A DNA stretch of 64,000 nucleotides from Nibribacter ruber (GTDB taxonomy: Bacteria > Bacteroidota > Bacteroidia > Cytophagales > Hymenobacteraceae). Shown one piece after another: positions 7,989 to 15,492 of this stretch. Where the stretch lies: positions 3,595,001-3,659,000 of the forward strand of contig NZ_CP047897.1 of the NCBI RefSeq assembly GCF_009913235.1. The letters run 5' to 3'. The position numbers and the translations under genes were made by a program. The notes below the pieces were generated by a model that was not told where the DNA came from, made no database searches, and saw only the letters and a list, made by a program, of their open reading frames with translations. Each line of letters starts with the position of its first letter. Within the stretch, counting starts at the first letter, position 1.

Positions 7989-8323
7989 CAAGACCCGCGA
8001 CTCTCTGACGGGCTCTTGAAGGTGTTCTGCTTGGGAGCGTTTCTTTTGGGTGCGGCGGCGCGGGTCGTTTTTGGCCTGTTTTTGGAGAATCGGGCAAAAA
8101 CCCAGTTCACGGAGGGCACCAGCACCAGCGCCGTACCCGCCACCAAAATGAAGATAACCGCAAAGGCGTTGAATAACCGCAGAATGAAATCATCTGTGAG
8201 CCCGAACGCATACAGCAGAATGGACATGGCCAGCACCAGACTCAGGAGGCCGGTGATGAGCAAGTCGCGTTTCCAGGGGCGTTCAAATGGATGGCGCTTG
8301 AGGGGTTTTACAGTCTTGGCCAT
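7988..8323 (-). CDS. Small membrane protein of unknown function containing a palindromic-repeat insertion
   Basis: A 111-residue protein with a basic N-terminus and two hydrophobic helices (about 21-42 and 48-72), then a polar basic tail. I do not recognise the family. Residues 74-86 are encoded by a 38-bp palindrome copy, and everything after them (TTRAAAPKRNAPKQ and a Ser-rich end) is low complexity, so the repeat may have overrun the original C-terminus. The start lies three bases after the stop of the thioredoxin-like gene, which suggests co-transcription. Confidence 0.65.
   Translation of the reverse strand: MAKTVKPLKRHPFERPWKRDLLITGLLSLVLAMSILLYAFGLTDDFILRLFNAFAVIFILVAGTALVLVPSVNWVFARFSKNRPKTTRAAAPKRNAPKQNTFKSPSESRGS
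8066..8103. repeat. 38-bp palindromic repeat, copy 7, inside a membrane protein gene
   Basis: CGTTTTTGGCCTGTTTTT then GG and a right arm ending GGGCAAAAACCC, diverged from consensus. On the minus strand it encodes residues 74-86 of the overlapping small membrane protein. Confidence 0.85.
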
Positions 8324-8326
8324 GCG

Positions 8327-8953
8327 TTAATCTTTCTGCGCAGCCTGCACCCACGCTGGAATCAAGGTGAGCAGTTCTTTTTGCAACGACTGGCCTTTGT
8401 CTGCATCTGAGATTTGTTGCGCCTGCCTGATGGTTTCCAGAATATGCAGATTACTTTTCTTAAGCGGCAGAATAGCTTCTTGCAACGCCTGCGGGCGCGG
8501 TCCCCAGGAACCCAGCGGCTGTAAGGTGCGGGCATCTAAACAGATGAGCTTGGGAATGCTTTTGCCGCCGTTGGTCAAATATGCGTCCATGACCGCCGGG
8601 TGCTCAGAGCGCAGAATGGTCAGGAAGGTGATTTGGGTAGATTTTTCTGCCAGCGAAGCCAGAATAGGTACATTCTGGGCCGCGTCTCCGCACCAACCTT
8701 CGGTGAGAACCAACCAGACCATAGGAACGGGAAGATGCTGTATCAGGTCCACCAGTTCGGGTAGGAGCGGGGTCTGGTAGGTGCGCTCCATGATGGGCAC
8801 GTTGTTCTTGGTGACGTCAGTGAGCAGGCGGGACTGCTCCAGTCCGGTGGTTCTGTGCTGGGCCACGGCCTCGCGCACCTGGTCCATGTATTGAGAGAAG
8901 GACAGGCCTTGGGCCAATACCTCTGGGGTGATCACGTTGGGGTTTGCTTCCAT
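8327..8953 (-). CDS. Thioredoxin-like family protein (Thioredoxin_9 type)
   Basis: A 208-residue soluble protein with a thioredoxin-like core. The active-site region reads TEGWCGDAAQ, with a single Cys where classic thioredoxins have CxxC, and a cis-Pro-like IPKL lies downstream. This is the pattern of the Thioredoxin_9 family found widely in Bacteroidota. With one Cys it is unlikely to act as a normal dithiol reductase; its role is unknown. It is the first gene of a probable two-gene unit with the membrane protein that starts three bases after its stop. Confidence 0.82.
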   Translation of the reverse strand: MEANPNVITPEVLAQGLSFSQYMDQVREAVAQHRTTGLEQSRLLTDVTKNNVPIMERTYQTPLLPELVDLIQHLPVPMVWLVLTEGWCGDAAQNVPILASLAEKSTQITFLTILRSEHPAVMDAYLTNGGKSIPKLICLDARTLQPLGSWGPRPQALQEAILPLKKSNLHILETIRQAQQISDADKGQSLQKELLTLIPAWVQAAQKD

Positions 8954-9049
8954 GAGTGAAGGGCAAGTAGTTAGGAGAAACTATATACGAAGATACGCAA
9001 TGCCCGCCATCTCTGCAGTAGGGAATATCTCCCAGGATACCGCAAAAAG

Positions 9050-9079
9050 AAAAGACCCGAAATTGATTTCGGGTCTTTT
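9050..9079 (-). terminator. Intrinsic terminator after the disordered protein, fused to repeat copy 8
   Basis: Stem AAAAGACCCGAAAT/ATTTCGGGTCTTTT with a two-base loop. Its right arm occupies the place of the left arm of a 38-bp palindrome. Confidence 0.8.
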
Positions 9080-9100
9080 CTGGAAAACAGGCCAAAAACG
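9063..9100. repeat. 38-bp palindromic repeat, copy 8 (left half replaced)
   Basis: The right 25 bases (TTTTC, TG, GAAAACAGGCCAAAAACG) are perfect consensus; the left outer arm is replaced by the stem of the neighbouring terminator, in register with a 38-base unit. Confidence 0.8.
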
Positions 9101-9120
9101 GCTGTTCTCAAAGGGTTAGT

Positions 9121-9678
9121 TTATTCTTTTTCGTTGCCCAGGTTCTCACTGCTTTTGTGGCCTTTCAAGGTGCTGGCGTTGGGCTGGTTGTTTCTGAACT
9201 CTTTGTCTGAGCTGTCTGCGCCGCGGGTGCTGGTCCAGTTGGCGTTAGAGCCTTGCGGGCTTTTGGCTTCTGGGTCCATCTTGCCTTGCTTGGCACCGCC
9301 GCTTTTCCCTTCTCTGGACGGCACGTTCTCGCCGCGGGTATTGTCAGCGCCGCCGGCTACCGGTCCATCCTTAAACTTTGGAGCGTTTTTGCTGTCCAGG
9401 GTGCTGTCATTGCTGCGGTTGTTGGGTCTGCCGCTCACGCCTGCGCCCATGTTGGTATTCTGGTTCTGGTTGTTGTCAGCGTTTTGGTGGCTGGTGCCGT
9501 CTGCGTGTTGCTGGCTGTAGGTGCTGGCGTTGTGTGAGGAGCCCTTGTTCTCTGGGTTATTGTTATGGCGGTTGCTGTTGTTCTGGCCGGCATTCTGGTC
9601 TTGTGCCCGCTCGTTCTGCCAGCTATTGTCTTGGGTTGGTCTGTTTTGCTTCGGGCTATTATTTCCACTTCCTTTCAT
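9121..9678 (-). CDS. Intrinsically disordered Asn/Gln/Ser/Gly-rich protein
   Basis: A 185-residue hydrophilic protein with almost no hydrophobic residues, no Cys and no signal peptide. The first half is rich in Asn, Gln, Ser and His, the second in Lys, Asp, Glu and Gly. No domain is recognisable. Similar compositions occur in desiccation or general stress proteins, but nothing in the sequence proves such a role. It ends at a terminator and is transcribed away from a small lipoprotein gene across a 256-base shared upstream region. Confidence 0.7.
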   Translation of the reverse strand: MKGSGNNSPKQNRPTQDNSWQNERAQDQNAGQNNSNRHNNNPENKGSSHNASTYSQQHADGTSHQNADNNQNQNTNMGAGVSGRPNNRSNDSTLDSKNAPKFKDGPVAGGADNTRGENVPSREGKSGGAKQGKMDPEAKSPQGSNANWTSTRGADSSDKEFRNNQPNASTLKGHKSSENLGNEKE

Positions 9679-9934
9679 GATTCTATCTCCTTAACTAAAG
9701 TAAAACATCTAATACATATGCACTTGGCCTGCGGCCGATGCACTGTATCTGATACGAGTCCGTAGGGCATTTAGGTTAACTGGGCGGCAAGTTCAAGGCA
9801 GGATGCTGTGGAATTATAGGAATTGCAACAGATCCCGGGGCGGTTAACTCAAAACCTGCTGCGCGCGTACTATCTCTTTAAAGCGGCTAGCGTTCTTAGC
9901 CTGGCCCAACCATGAAAACCCTGAACCAACCACT
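9679..9934. promoter_or_regulatory. Shared upstream region of divergent genes
   Basis: This 256-base gap separates the disordered-protein gene from a lipoprotein gene. It contains the 11-base palindrome GTATCTGATAC (9745-9755), a possible operator, and a short hairpin GGCTA/TAGCC near 9888-9904. No clear TAnnTTTG box was found on either strand. Confidence 0.35.
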
Positions 9935-10276
9935 ATGAAAAAGCTATTGATTTCTGTAAAGCGCCTCTCCTGGTCCCTGCTTGTAGGCGGCGCCCTGATG
10001 GCGGGCACCGTAGCCTGCAGTACCGGCACCGGTGACGGCGAGACCAATGTAGAGGAAAGCGATTTTAAAGATAAAAGTCCTACTGAGCACAACGAGGACG
10101 GCATGAATGACACCAAACAGGACAACCGGGGCGAGGCCACGCCGGGCGCCGGCACCACGCCAGACTCTGCCTATGAAGACGTCTATGACCGCCAGCAAGA
10201 AAAAATGCGGGACAGACCCAACAATGTCAATAATGCCAACGGGGTAGGTGGCGCGGCCGGTACTACCACCAACTAA
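9935..10276 (+). CDS. Small hydrophilic lipoprotein
   Basis: A 113-residue protein with a basic start, a hydrophobic stretch and a lipobox ending AGTVAC, so the mature form would start with a lipidated Cys near residue 28. The rest is acidic and polar with many Asn, Asp, Glu, Thr and Gly and appears disordered. I do not recognise the family. Its composition resembles that of the divergently encoded cytosolic disordered protein, hinting at a shared stress-related role (inference). Confidence 0.72.
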   Translation: MKKLLISVKRLSWSLLVGGALMAGTVACSTGTGDGETNVEESDFKDKSPTEHNEDGMNDTKQDNRGEATPGAGTTPDSAYEDVYDRQQEKMRDRPNNVNNANGVGGAAGTTTN

Positions 10277-10300
10277 TAAGAATCCTTCCTTTCAGTAGGA

Positions 10301-10343
10301 AACGAAGAAGCCTGCCCCGTCTGGAGCAGGCTTCTTCGTTTTT
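10301..10343 (+). terminator. Intrinsic terminator whose T tract is the start of repeat copy 9
   Basis: A 13-bp stem CGAAGAAGCCTGC/GCAGGCTTCTTCG followed by TTTTT. The closing CG and the T run are also the first seven bases of a 38-bp palindrome. Confidence 0.85.
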
Positions 10344-10374
10344 GGCCTGTTTTCTGAGAAATAGCCTAAAAACG
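10337..10374. repeat. 38-bp palindromic repeat, copy 9
   Basis: CGTTTTTGGCCTGTTTTC, TG, then a right arm ending ATAGCCTAAAAACG. It ends next to the stop codon of the beta-propeller lipoprotein and begins inside the terminator of the preceding gene. Confidence 0.95.
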
Positions 10375-10375
10375 A

Positions 10376-11395
10376 CTACCGGAAAGTAAAGCCGTTGGGC
10401 AATACTCTCACCTGGAACGAGTCAATCCTGGCCCCCGTGGTCTGATAGCGTACCACCCAGCCGTTGGTGGTATACCCGCCTACGCCTAAGTACAGAGTGT
10501 TGGTAGCCGGGTCAAGGCCCAGGCCGTAGGGGCTACGGCTGATGAGGGGCATGGTAGGGGCGGCCGTGGCTGTGATGGGCATGGTATACACTTTGCCATC
10601 GGCTGAGTAGTAGAGCGTTTTCTTATCGGCGCTGGTGGTAATTAGTCCAGAACCGGGTATAGCATAAGAAGTAACTGCATTTCCATTGGCTGGGTCAATC
10701 TTCACCAGGGCGCCTGGCTCATCATAGCCGCCGCGTATCACCCAGATTTTGTTGTTGGCATCTACAACCAGGTGGCTAGGACCGGTGCCCACTTCAATAT
10801 TGGTCTCCAGTTCATCATTGGTGGTGTTGATGACAGAAACAGTATTGCTGCCGCTGTTGGCCACGTAGAGTTTGCCGTTCAACAGCACAATGCCTTCTGG
10901 TAGGGCATCTACGCCAATGGACTTGGTCACGGTATTCTTGGTGAGGTCCAGCACAGACACGCGGCCGTTCACGCCATAGTCTACATACTCGGTCACGTAG
11001 GCCTTGGTGTTGTTGAGGGCCACCATGTACCGGGGGATGGAAAGGTCTTTGATGACGCCGGTAGAGGCGAAGGTGCGGGCGTCTACCACTTCAATCTTCT
11101 TGCTGTTATTAAGGGCAATGTAGGCTTTGTCTCCAATAAAAGTCATGGACTGGGCAGCGTCTCCCAGCGGACGGCTGTTTACCTGGTTGAACAGTTCCGG
11201 AATGACCGTCTGGCCGTCGCGGGAGATAAAGCTTACTTCTGCGTTCACGCTCATGAACTGGCCTTCATTGGTGACAAAGACCCCGTCGCTGAAAGGAGAA
11301 GTGTCTTCTTTATCATTGTCACAAGAAGTGGTGAACAGCAGGCCGCTGGCCAGAGACAGGTACAGAAACCGTTTTTTAAGGGAGAATAGATTCAT
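10376..11395 (-). CDS. YncE/YVTN-type beta-propeller lipoprotein, partner of BtuB
   Basis: A 339-residue surface or periplasmic lipoprotein. The chosen start, MNLFSLKKRF, gives a signal peptide with lipobox FTTSC near residue 25; upstream in-frame codons overlap the btuB end. The mature part has repeated blades with the signature motifs of YVTN/NHL propellers (KLYVANSGSNTVSVINT, IWVIRGG, TLYLGVGGY). In Bacteroidota such lipoproteins are frequently encoded beside BtuB-type receptors in B12 loci. The gene follows btuB by 25 bases and is probably in the same riboswitch-controlled transcript. Confidence 0.85.
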   Translation of the reverse strand: MNLFSLKKRFLYLSLASGLLFTTSCDNDKEDTSPFSDGVFVTNEGQFMSVNAEVSFISRDGQTVIPELFNQVNSRPLGDAAQSMTFIGDKAYIALNNSKKIEVVDARTFASTGVIKDLSIPRYMVALNNTKAYVTEYVDYGVNGRVSVLDLTKNTVTKSIGVDALPEGIVLLNGKLYVANSGSNTVSVINTTNDELETNIEVGTGPSHLVVDANNKIWVIRGGYDEPGALVKIDPANGNAVTSYAIPGSGLITTSADKKTLYYSADGKVYTMPITATAAPTMPLISRSPYGLGLDPATNTLYLGVGGYTTNGWVVRYQTTGARIDSFQVRVLPNGFTFR

Positions 11396-11420
11396 AGTGC
11401 TTGTAGGTGAATAGAAATGA

Positions 11421-13358
11421 TTAAGGTTTTCTGGCCCATTGCAAGGCCAGTGAGAGTCTAAAGTGTCTGGACGGCATGGCGCGGTAGGCCATGGTCTGGT
11501 ACTGGGTGTTGGTGAGGTTCTGCACCTGAGCCTGAATTTGCGCCTCAAACGATGACCAGTGCAGGGTTTTCCCGATAGAGGCGTTGAGCAAAGCGTAAGG
11601 GTCCAGCCAGTTGTTGTTGTCCTGGTCTGTGTAGCGCAAGCCCGTGAACGTGCCGTCTACGCCCACCCACCAGCCTTTGCACCGGGCCTCAGCCCAAGCG
11701 GCGGCCTTGTGCTTAGGTACATAGAATAACTGGCGGTCTTGTAGTTCTGCCCGGGCATTGGGTAAGGCTTGCTCAGAAATGGTATAGCCGTAGGCCGCGC
11801 CGCCGGTGAAGGTCCAGAAGGCAACCGGTTGATACGTCCAGCGGGTGTCCAGTTCCAGGCCGTGGCCCCGCACGGTCTGCAGGTTCACGGGCTCAGAGTA
11901 AGCGCCGTTGGCAGAAGGTTGCCATTGAATCCAGTCCTGTACTTTTAGTTTGTAAAGAGTGAGCTCCGTCTGGCCGTTGAGGTGGGCGTGCTTTGCTGTA
12001 TGCGCCACGCCCGCCTCATAGCCCCACCCGTTTTCGGGTTGCAGGTTCGGGTTGCCGCCGGGGCGCCAGAAACGGTCATTCAACGTGGGTACCCGGTAGC
12101 TTTTTGAAACGTTTCCTTTTAAGGTAAGCAAGCTGGCCGGGCGCTCTAGCAACGTAAAGTTGGCGCCTAGCGTGGGTGTCACCGGTGGGTTAAAGCCTTC
12201 CACCCAGGCCTGCCGAACGTTCAGACTCACCTGCAGCCTATCCAACGGGTCATACCGAAGCCAGGCATACGCCGAGAAGCGGTTTTCCTGTTGCTGTTCC
12301 TTTCCATAGCCCTGCACTTCTGCTGAGAATCGTTGCGCCTCTGTGCCTACTTGCAAAAGTAAGTTGGGGAGCAGCGTGCGTTCATGTTCCAGTTGGGCCT
12401 GGTAGGTGTGCACCATAGAGAGGGATTGGATGCCATCGTCTTGGTAATCTAAACGGTCTTTGAAGTAGGCGGCTTTGACGGTGGTGGTTCCCTTGGCCAG
12501 TTGTCCTTGCCATTCGGTCATGAGGCGCAGGTTCTCATCTTCCTGTTGGGCGTGGCTGTTGGCGCTGCCCATGGCCGGCTGAATCTGGCGGTGCGTGTTC
12601 ACCCACCAAGCCCGCGCCGAGATCCGTTGTGTGGCAGACAGTTTCACGTGCACATCCTGAGCGAAGCTGTTCTGGTGAAAAGCTGCATTCTCCTGCTCCT
12701 GGGTAGGCTGGCCAAACTGCGTAATGTCCTGGTATTTGAAATTATTATCGGCGGCGGTTCTGGTATAGGAAGAGGTGAGGGTCAGCCAGCCGTTGGCGTA
12801 GGTGCCCTGGGCCGCCGTGCGCTGGTGGCCAAAGCTGCCGGCCTCCTGCTGCACCCGCAGTGTCTGTTGGGGCGTAAACGAAACTGGGTTTTCCAACACC
12901 ACGGCGCCGCCAATGGCTCCAGAACCGTGCAGCGCCCCGCTGGGCCCGTGTTGCAGGGTCACGGTGCTGTGTGCCGCCGGGGGCAACAGGGCAAAATCTG
13001 ATAAGCCCAGCGTGGGCAGGGCAATGTTGAAGCCGTTCCACAGGACGGCGGTGTGGCTGGCCGTGGTGCCTCTGAACGCCACGGTGGCCGTCATGCCGTT
13101 GCCGTAGCTTTTCAGGTAGAGACCGCTGCGCTGTTGTAGGGCTTCGGCCAGGGTAATGCCCGGCTGGCGCTGCAGCAGGAGCGTGTCTAGCGTGGCCAGT
13201 TTGGTGCCGGCGGCAAAGCGGGTGTATCTGGCCCCGGAGATGTGAATGGGCTGGATCTGAACGCTGTCTGGCAGAGTGGCCTGGGCATAAGCCGTCTCTG
13301 GGCTACTTGCTCCCAGCACCAGTGTGCCAACCAAACCTGTAAGAAAAACACGTAGCAT
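11421..13358 (-). CDS. btuB: TonB-dependent vitamin B12 receptor BtuB-like
   Basis: A 645-residue outer-membrane receptor. The start MLRVFLTGLVGTLVLG gives a proper signal peptide; in-frame codons further upstream lie in the riboswitch leader. A plug domain follows (PGITLAEALQQRSGLYLKS through GSGAIGGAVVLENP), then a 22-strand-type barrel with aromatic C-terminus (FRLSLALQW). The cobalamin riboswitch just upstream supports import of cobalamins or other corrinoids across the outer membrane, driven by TonB. The next gene encodes a propeller lipoprotein that may assist binding. Confidence 0.9.
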   Translation of the reverse strand: MLRVFLTGLVGTLVLGASSPETAYAQATLPDSVQIQPIHISGARYTRFAAGTKLATLDTLLLQRQPGITLAEALQQRSGLYLKSYGNGMTATVAFRGTTASHTAVLWNGFNIALPTLGLSDFALLPPAAHSTVTLQHGPSGALHGSGAIGGAVVLENPVSFTPQQTLRVQQEAGSFGHQRTAAQGTYANGWLTLTSSYTRTAADNNFKYQDITQFGQPTQEQENAAFHQNSFAQDVHVKLSATQRISARAWWVNTHRQIQPAMGSANSHAQQEDENLRLMTEWQGQLAKGTTTVKAAYFKDRLDYQDDGIQSLSMVHTYQAQLEHERTLLPNLLLQVGTEAQRFSAEVQGYGKEQQQENRFSAYAWLRYDPLDRLQVSLNVRQAWVEGFNPPVTPTLGANFTLLERPASLLTLKGNVSKSYRVPTLNDRFWRPGGNPNLQPENGWGYEAGVAHTAKHAHLNGQTELTLYKLKVQDWIQWQPSANGAYSEPVNLQTVRGHGLELDTRWTYQPVAFWTFTGGAAYGYTISEQALPNARAELQDRQLFYVPKHKAAAWAEARCKGWWVGVDGTFTGLRYTDQDNNNWLDPYALLNASIGKTLHWSSFEAQIQAQVQNLTNTQYQTMAYRAMPSRHFRLSLALQWARKP

Positions 13359-13477
13359 ACCCTCGGCTTTATAAAGCAGAGGAGACCAATGGGAAGGTAT
13401 AATCACGAAAACGCCAGCCCACGCGGGGCCACCATCCTTGCTGCTTTTTTTCCCGAAAGCCTCCAGGTGAATTGTGG

Positions 13478-13655
13478 ATGTTGGCAGGTCTCCTGGCTCT
13501 CTTCGGCTGGCCGGCCTTCCCATCTGGCAGAGCAGACAGTGGCGTGCGGTGGGCAGCTTGTAATGGAAGATAACAGTTGCGGGAACAGCTCAGGTTTTAC
13601 ACCTGATTCCCTTTTAAGACATTCTCAGCGGAAGCCGAGTCTGTCACCAAAATCT
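13478..13655 (-). promoter_or_regulatory. Cobalamin (B12) riboswitch
   Basis: On the minus strand the leader of btuB carries the conserved cobalamin aptamer pieces in order: AAAAGGGAAT, GGTGTAAAACC, CCCGCAACTGTT (13572-13583 region), GGGAAGG and the B12 box AGCCAGGAGACCTGCC (13483-13498). An extra hairpin CTCGGC/GCTGAG lies at the 5' end. Binding of adenosyl- or hydroxocobalamin would be expected to repress btuB and the lipoprotein. Confidence 0.93.
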
Positions 13656-13659
13656 TGGG

Positions 13660-13667
13660 CAAAGGTA
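13660..13667 (-). promoter_or_regulatory. Candidate promoter -7 element for the B12 operon
   Basis: TACCTTTG on the minus strand lies just 5' of the riboswitch, the expected place for the btuB promoter; the upstream TTG box is weak. Confidence 0.55.
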
Positions 13668-13718
13668 CGGTAAGTTTGGAATGTGCACTATACCAGCGTA
13701 GAAAATTTCATGCACAAC

Positions 13719-13756
13719 CATTTTTGGCTTCTTTTCCAGAAAAGAGGCCAAAAACG
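13719..13756. repeat. 38-bp palindromic repeat, copy 10
   Basis: CATTTTTGGCTTCTTTTC, CA, GAAAAGAGGCCAAAAACG. Here the centre is CA rather than TG, so the unit may be inverted. It ends 7 bases from the stop codon at 13764. Confidence 0.93.
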
Positions 13757-13763
13757 GGTTTGC

Positions 13764-14084
13764 TCAGTGAAAGAAGAATATGGAGGTTCCTGCCAAGGCG
13801 CAAACCATAAAGAGTAGTGCCGCTTTTACAGTGATATCTATGGCCTGCGTCTTTCTGGCATCCTGAAAGACAAGTATCATGAAGTTAAACGCCCCTAGAA
13901 GCGCTGCAAAAATCAGAGACAGGAAAACGAATCCCACAAAACGCAGAAAGAACGCTTGAGGCAGATTCTTTACCAATTCATCATAGCCTTCTTTACTGCC
14001 CATGTAGAAAACGGCAGAGAAAAACAGCAGGAACAGACTACCTAGTGACAGCGCAAATATGTTTAGTAGGTGTAGTGGTTTCAC
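13764..14084 (-). CDS. Small membrane protein, unknown function
   Basis: A 106-residue protein with three clear hydrophobic helices (about 7-28, 45-75 and 86-104). No family is recognised. The start is five bases after the stop of the secreted protein gene at 14090, so the two are probably co-transcribed. A role in the envelope is the most that can be inferred. Confidence 0.65.
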   Translation of the reverse strand: MKPLHLLNIFALSLGSLFLLFFSAVFYMGSKEGYDELVKNLPQAFFLRFVGFVFLSLIFAALLGAFNFMILVFQDARKTQAIDITVKAALLFMVCALAGTSIFFFH

Positions 14085-14089
14085 AAGAT

Positions 14090-14551
14090 CTAATCCTTAT
14101 ACACCACTGGACTGCATTGGCTAAACTTGACCGGTGCCTGCATGGCAATTTTGTTGCTCTGGATGAACTGGGTCATGAGCCGCTGGAATTCGGCTAGCTT
14201 TTGAGCATCCACGTCCTGGAAGTTGAACAAATAGTAGTCAATGGAACCGTCTTTGTTAAAATAGAACCGGTTGAAACAACGGGTGGGTTTGTCCCAGGAG
14301 AAGTTGTTTTGAACCAGGTATTTGCCCAAGTTCTGTAATAATTGTCGGTAGGCGGTTATGTGCTGTTGTTGGGCTTGACCTGTGAAAACCGCTTGCGTGC
14401 TATCCTCATGAATGGCGCTTTTGTAGCGGGCATCCAAAGACTGCATGGAATAGGCCGTGCCTTCGGCTTCTTTAAAAGAAGAAACCACTTTTTGGGCGTG
14501 CCCAACAGAGAAGGTGCAAAGGCATATAAAGAGCAGTACTAGTTTTCTCAT
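14090..14551 (-). CDS. Secreted protein of unknown function
   Basis: A 153-residue protein with an N-terminal signal peptide (MRKLVLLFICLCTFSVGHAQ, probable cleavage after HAQ). The mature part contains RCFNRFYFNKDGSIDYYLFNF and a conserved-looking C-terminal SQCSPVVYK. It is probably periplasmic. I do not recognise the family. It shares a divergent upstream region, containing a palindrome copy, with the DUF4919 gene. Confidence 0.65.
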   Translation of the reverse strand: MRKLVLLFICLCTFSVGHAQKVVSSFKEAEGTAYSMQSLDARYKSAIHEDSTQAVFTGQAQQQHITAYRQLLQNLGKYLVQNNFSWDKPTRCFNRFYFNKDGSIDYYLFNFQDVDAQKLAEFQRLMTQFIQSNKIAMQAPVKFSQCSPVVYKD

Positions 14552-14620
14552 ACAGGTAGGGATTTACTTAAATGTAGAAGATTTATCCTTACTTGTGAAG
14601 CAGAACAAAACCCCGACCTG

Positions 14621-14658
14621 CGTTTTTAGCCTGTTTTACCAGAAACAGGCCAAAAACG
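14621..14658. repeat. 38-bp palindromic repeat, copy 11
   Basis: CGTTTTTAGCCTGTTTTA, CC, AGAAACAGGCCAAAAACG. This copy lies between divergent genes, that is upstream of both, unlike most others. Confidence 0.93.
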
Positions 14659-14755
14659 GCGCAACAGGCTGCCAAGGCCTGCAACTTTTTTTCTGCTGTT
14701 TTAGTTTTTAGCACTGTATTTGCGTTCTGTCTGCAGATTCCACTCAACCCTATTT

Positions 14756-15418
14756 ATGAAACGCTTTTTTACGCTTTTTGCCCTTTCGGCGTGCCTGGTC
14801 TTTACAAGTCAGGCGCAGACCATTTCCAAGGTAGACTTCACCAAAATCAATGCGGCCATTGCCTCGCCCAAGTCCAAGTTCTACTACCCCAACCTGCTCA
14901 AGCGCTACATGGCCAATGATGCCACGCTCACCACAGAGGAGTATTCGCACCTGTACTATGGTTACCCCAAACAGCCAGGCTACAGGCCATGGGCCGTTAA
15001 TGAAAAGGAGGATGAACTAGGGCAGATGATGTTGTATGAGAACTTCCCGGAAATCATCACCACCGGTGCTAAACTGTTGCAGAAAGATCCGTTTAACCTA
15101 AGCGTGATTTACCTCATGCACATGGCCACCGGAGAACTCAACAGAGCCGCTGAAAGCAAGAAATGGCTGGCAAAGTTTGACGGTCTGCTGGCCGCCATCA
15201 AGGCTAGCGGCAACGGGCGCTCCCCAGAAACTGCCGTGGTGTTGGTTACTCCCCGGGACGAGTACATGTTTTTGAACGCCGCCGCCCAGCTTCGGCAGGA
15301 TGGGCCAGTACAGGTGGTGGACAAAAAGTATGACTTGGTGAAACTAAAAGTCCCTAACAAGCTCAACTTAACGCAGGTGTACTTCAATATTGAGAAGGCA
15401 CTGGCTGTTAAGAAATAA
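14756..15418 (+). CDS. DUF4919 domain secreted protein
   Basis: A 220-residue protein. The start MKRFFTLFALSACLVFTSQAQ gives a signal peptide, so it is preferred over an upstream codon at 14720. The mature segment KFYYPNLLKRYMANDATLTTEEYSHLYYGYPKQPGY matches the pattern of Bacteroidota DUF4919 proteins, which are exported and of unknown function. A weak promoter-like TGTATTTG lies about 35 bases upstream. A palindrome copy follows 22 bases after the stop. Confidence 0.78.
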   Translation: MKRFFTLFALSACLVFTSQAQTISKVDFTKINAAIASPKSKFYYPNLLKRYMANDATLTTEEYSHLYYGYPKQPGYRPWAVNEKEDELGQMMLYENFPEIITTGAKLLQKDPFNLSVIYLMHMATGELNRAAESKKWLAKFDGLLAAIKASGNGRSPETAVVLVTPRDEYMFLNAAAQLRQDGPVQVVDKKYDLVKLKVPNKLNLTQVYFNIEKALAVKK

Positions 15419-15440
15419 ACAACCGTTTTATTGGGAATTC

Positions 15441-15478
15441 CGTTTTCGGGCTACTTTGCAGAAAGTAGCCCGAAAACG
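15441..15478. repeat. 38-bp palindromic repeat, copy 12 (perfectly compensated variant)
   Basis: CGTTTTCGGGCTACTTT and AAAGTAGCCCGAAAACG pair over 17 bp although several positions in each arm differ from consensus. This is the clearest sign that pairing itself is maintained. It lies between the DUF4919 stop and the glycosylase start. Confidence 0.93.
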
Positions 15479-15492
15479 TTTATAGCCGCCCC

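Noticed and set aside
9134-9680. Hydrophobic or Cys-rich plus-strand frames around 9.1-9.7 kb
   Set aside because: They are antisense readings of the Asn/Gln/Ser-rich gene; composition follows from its repetitive codons.
13359-13523. N-terminal extension of BtuB by 55 codons
   Set aside because: It overlaps the cobalamin riboswitch and would bury the signal peptide.
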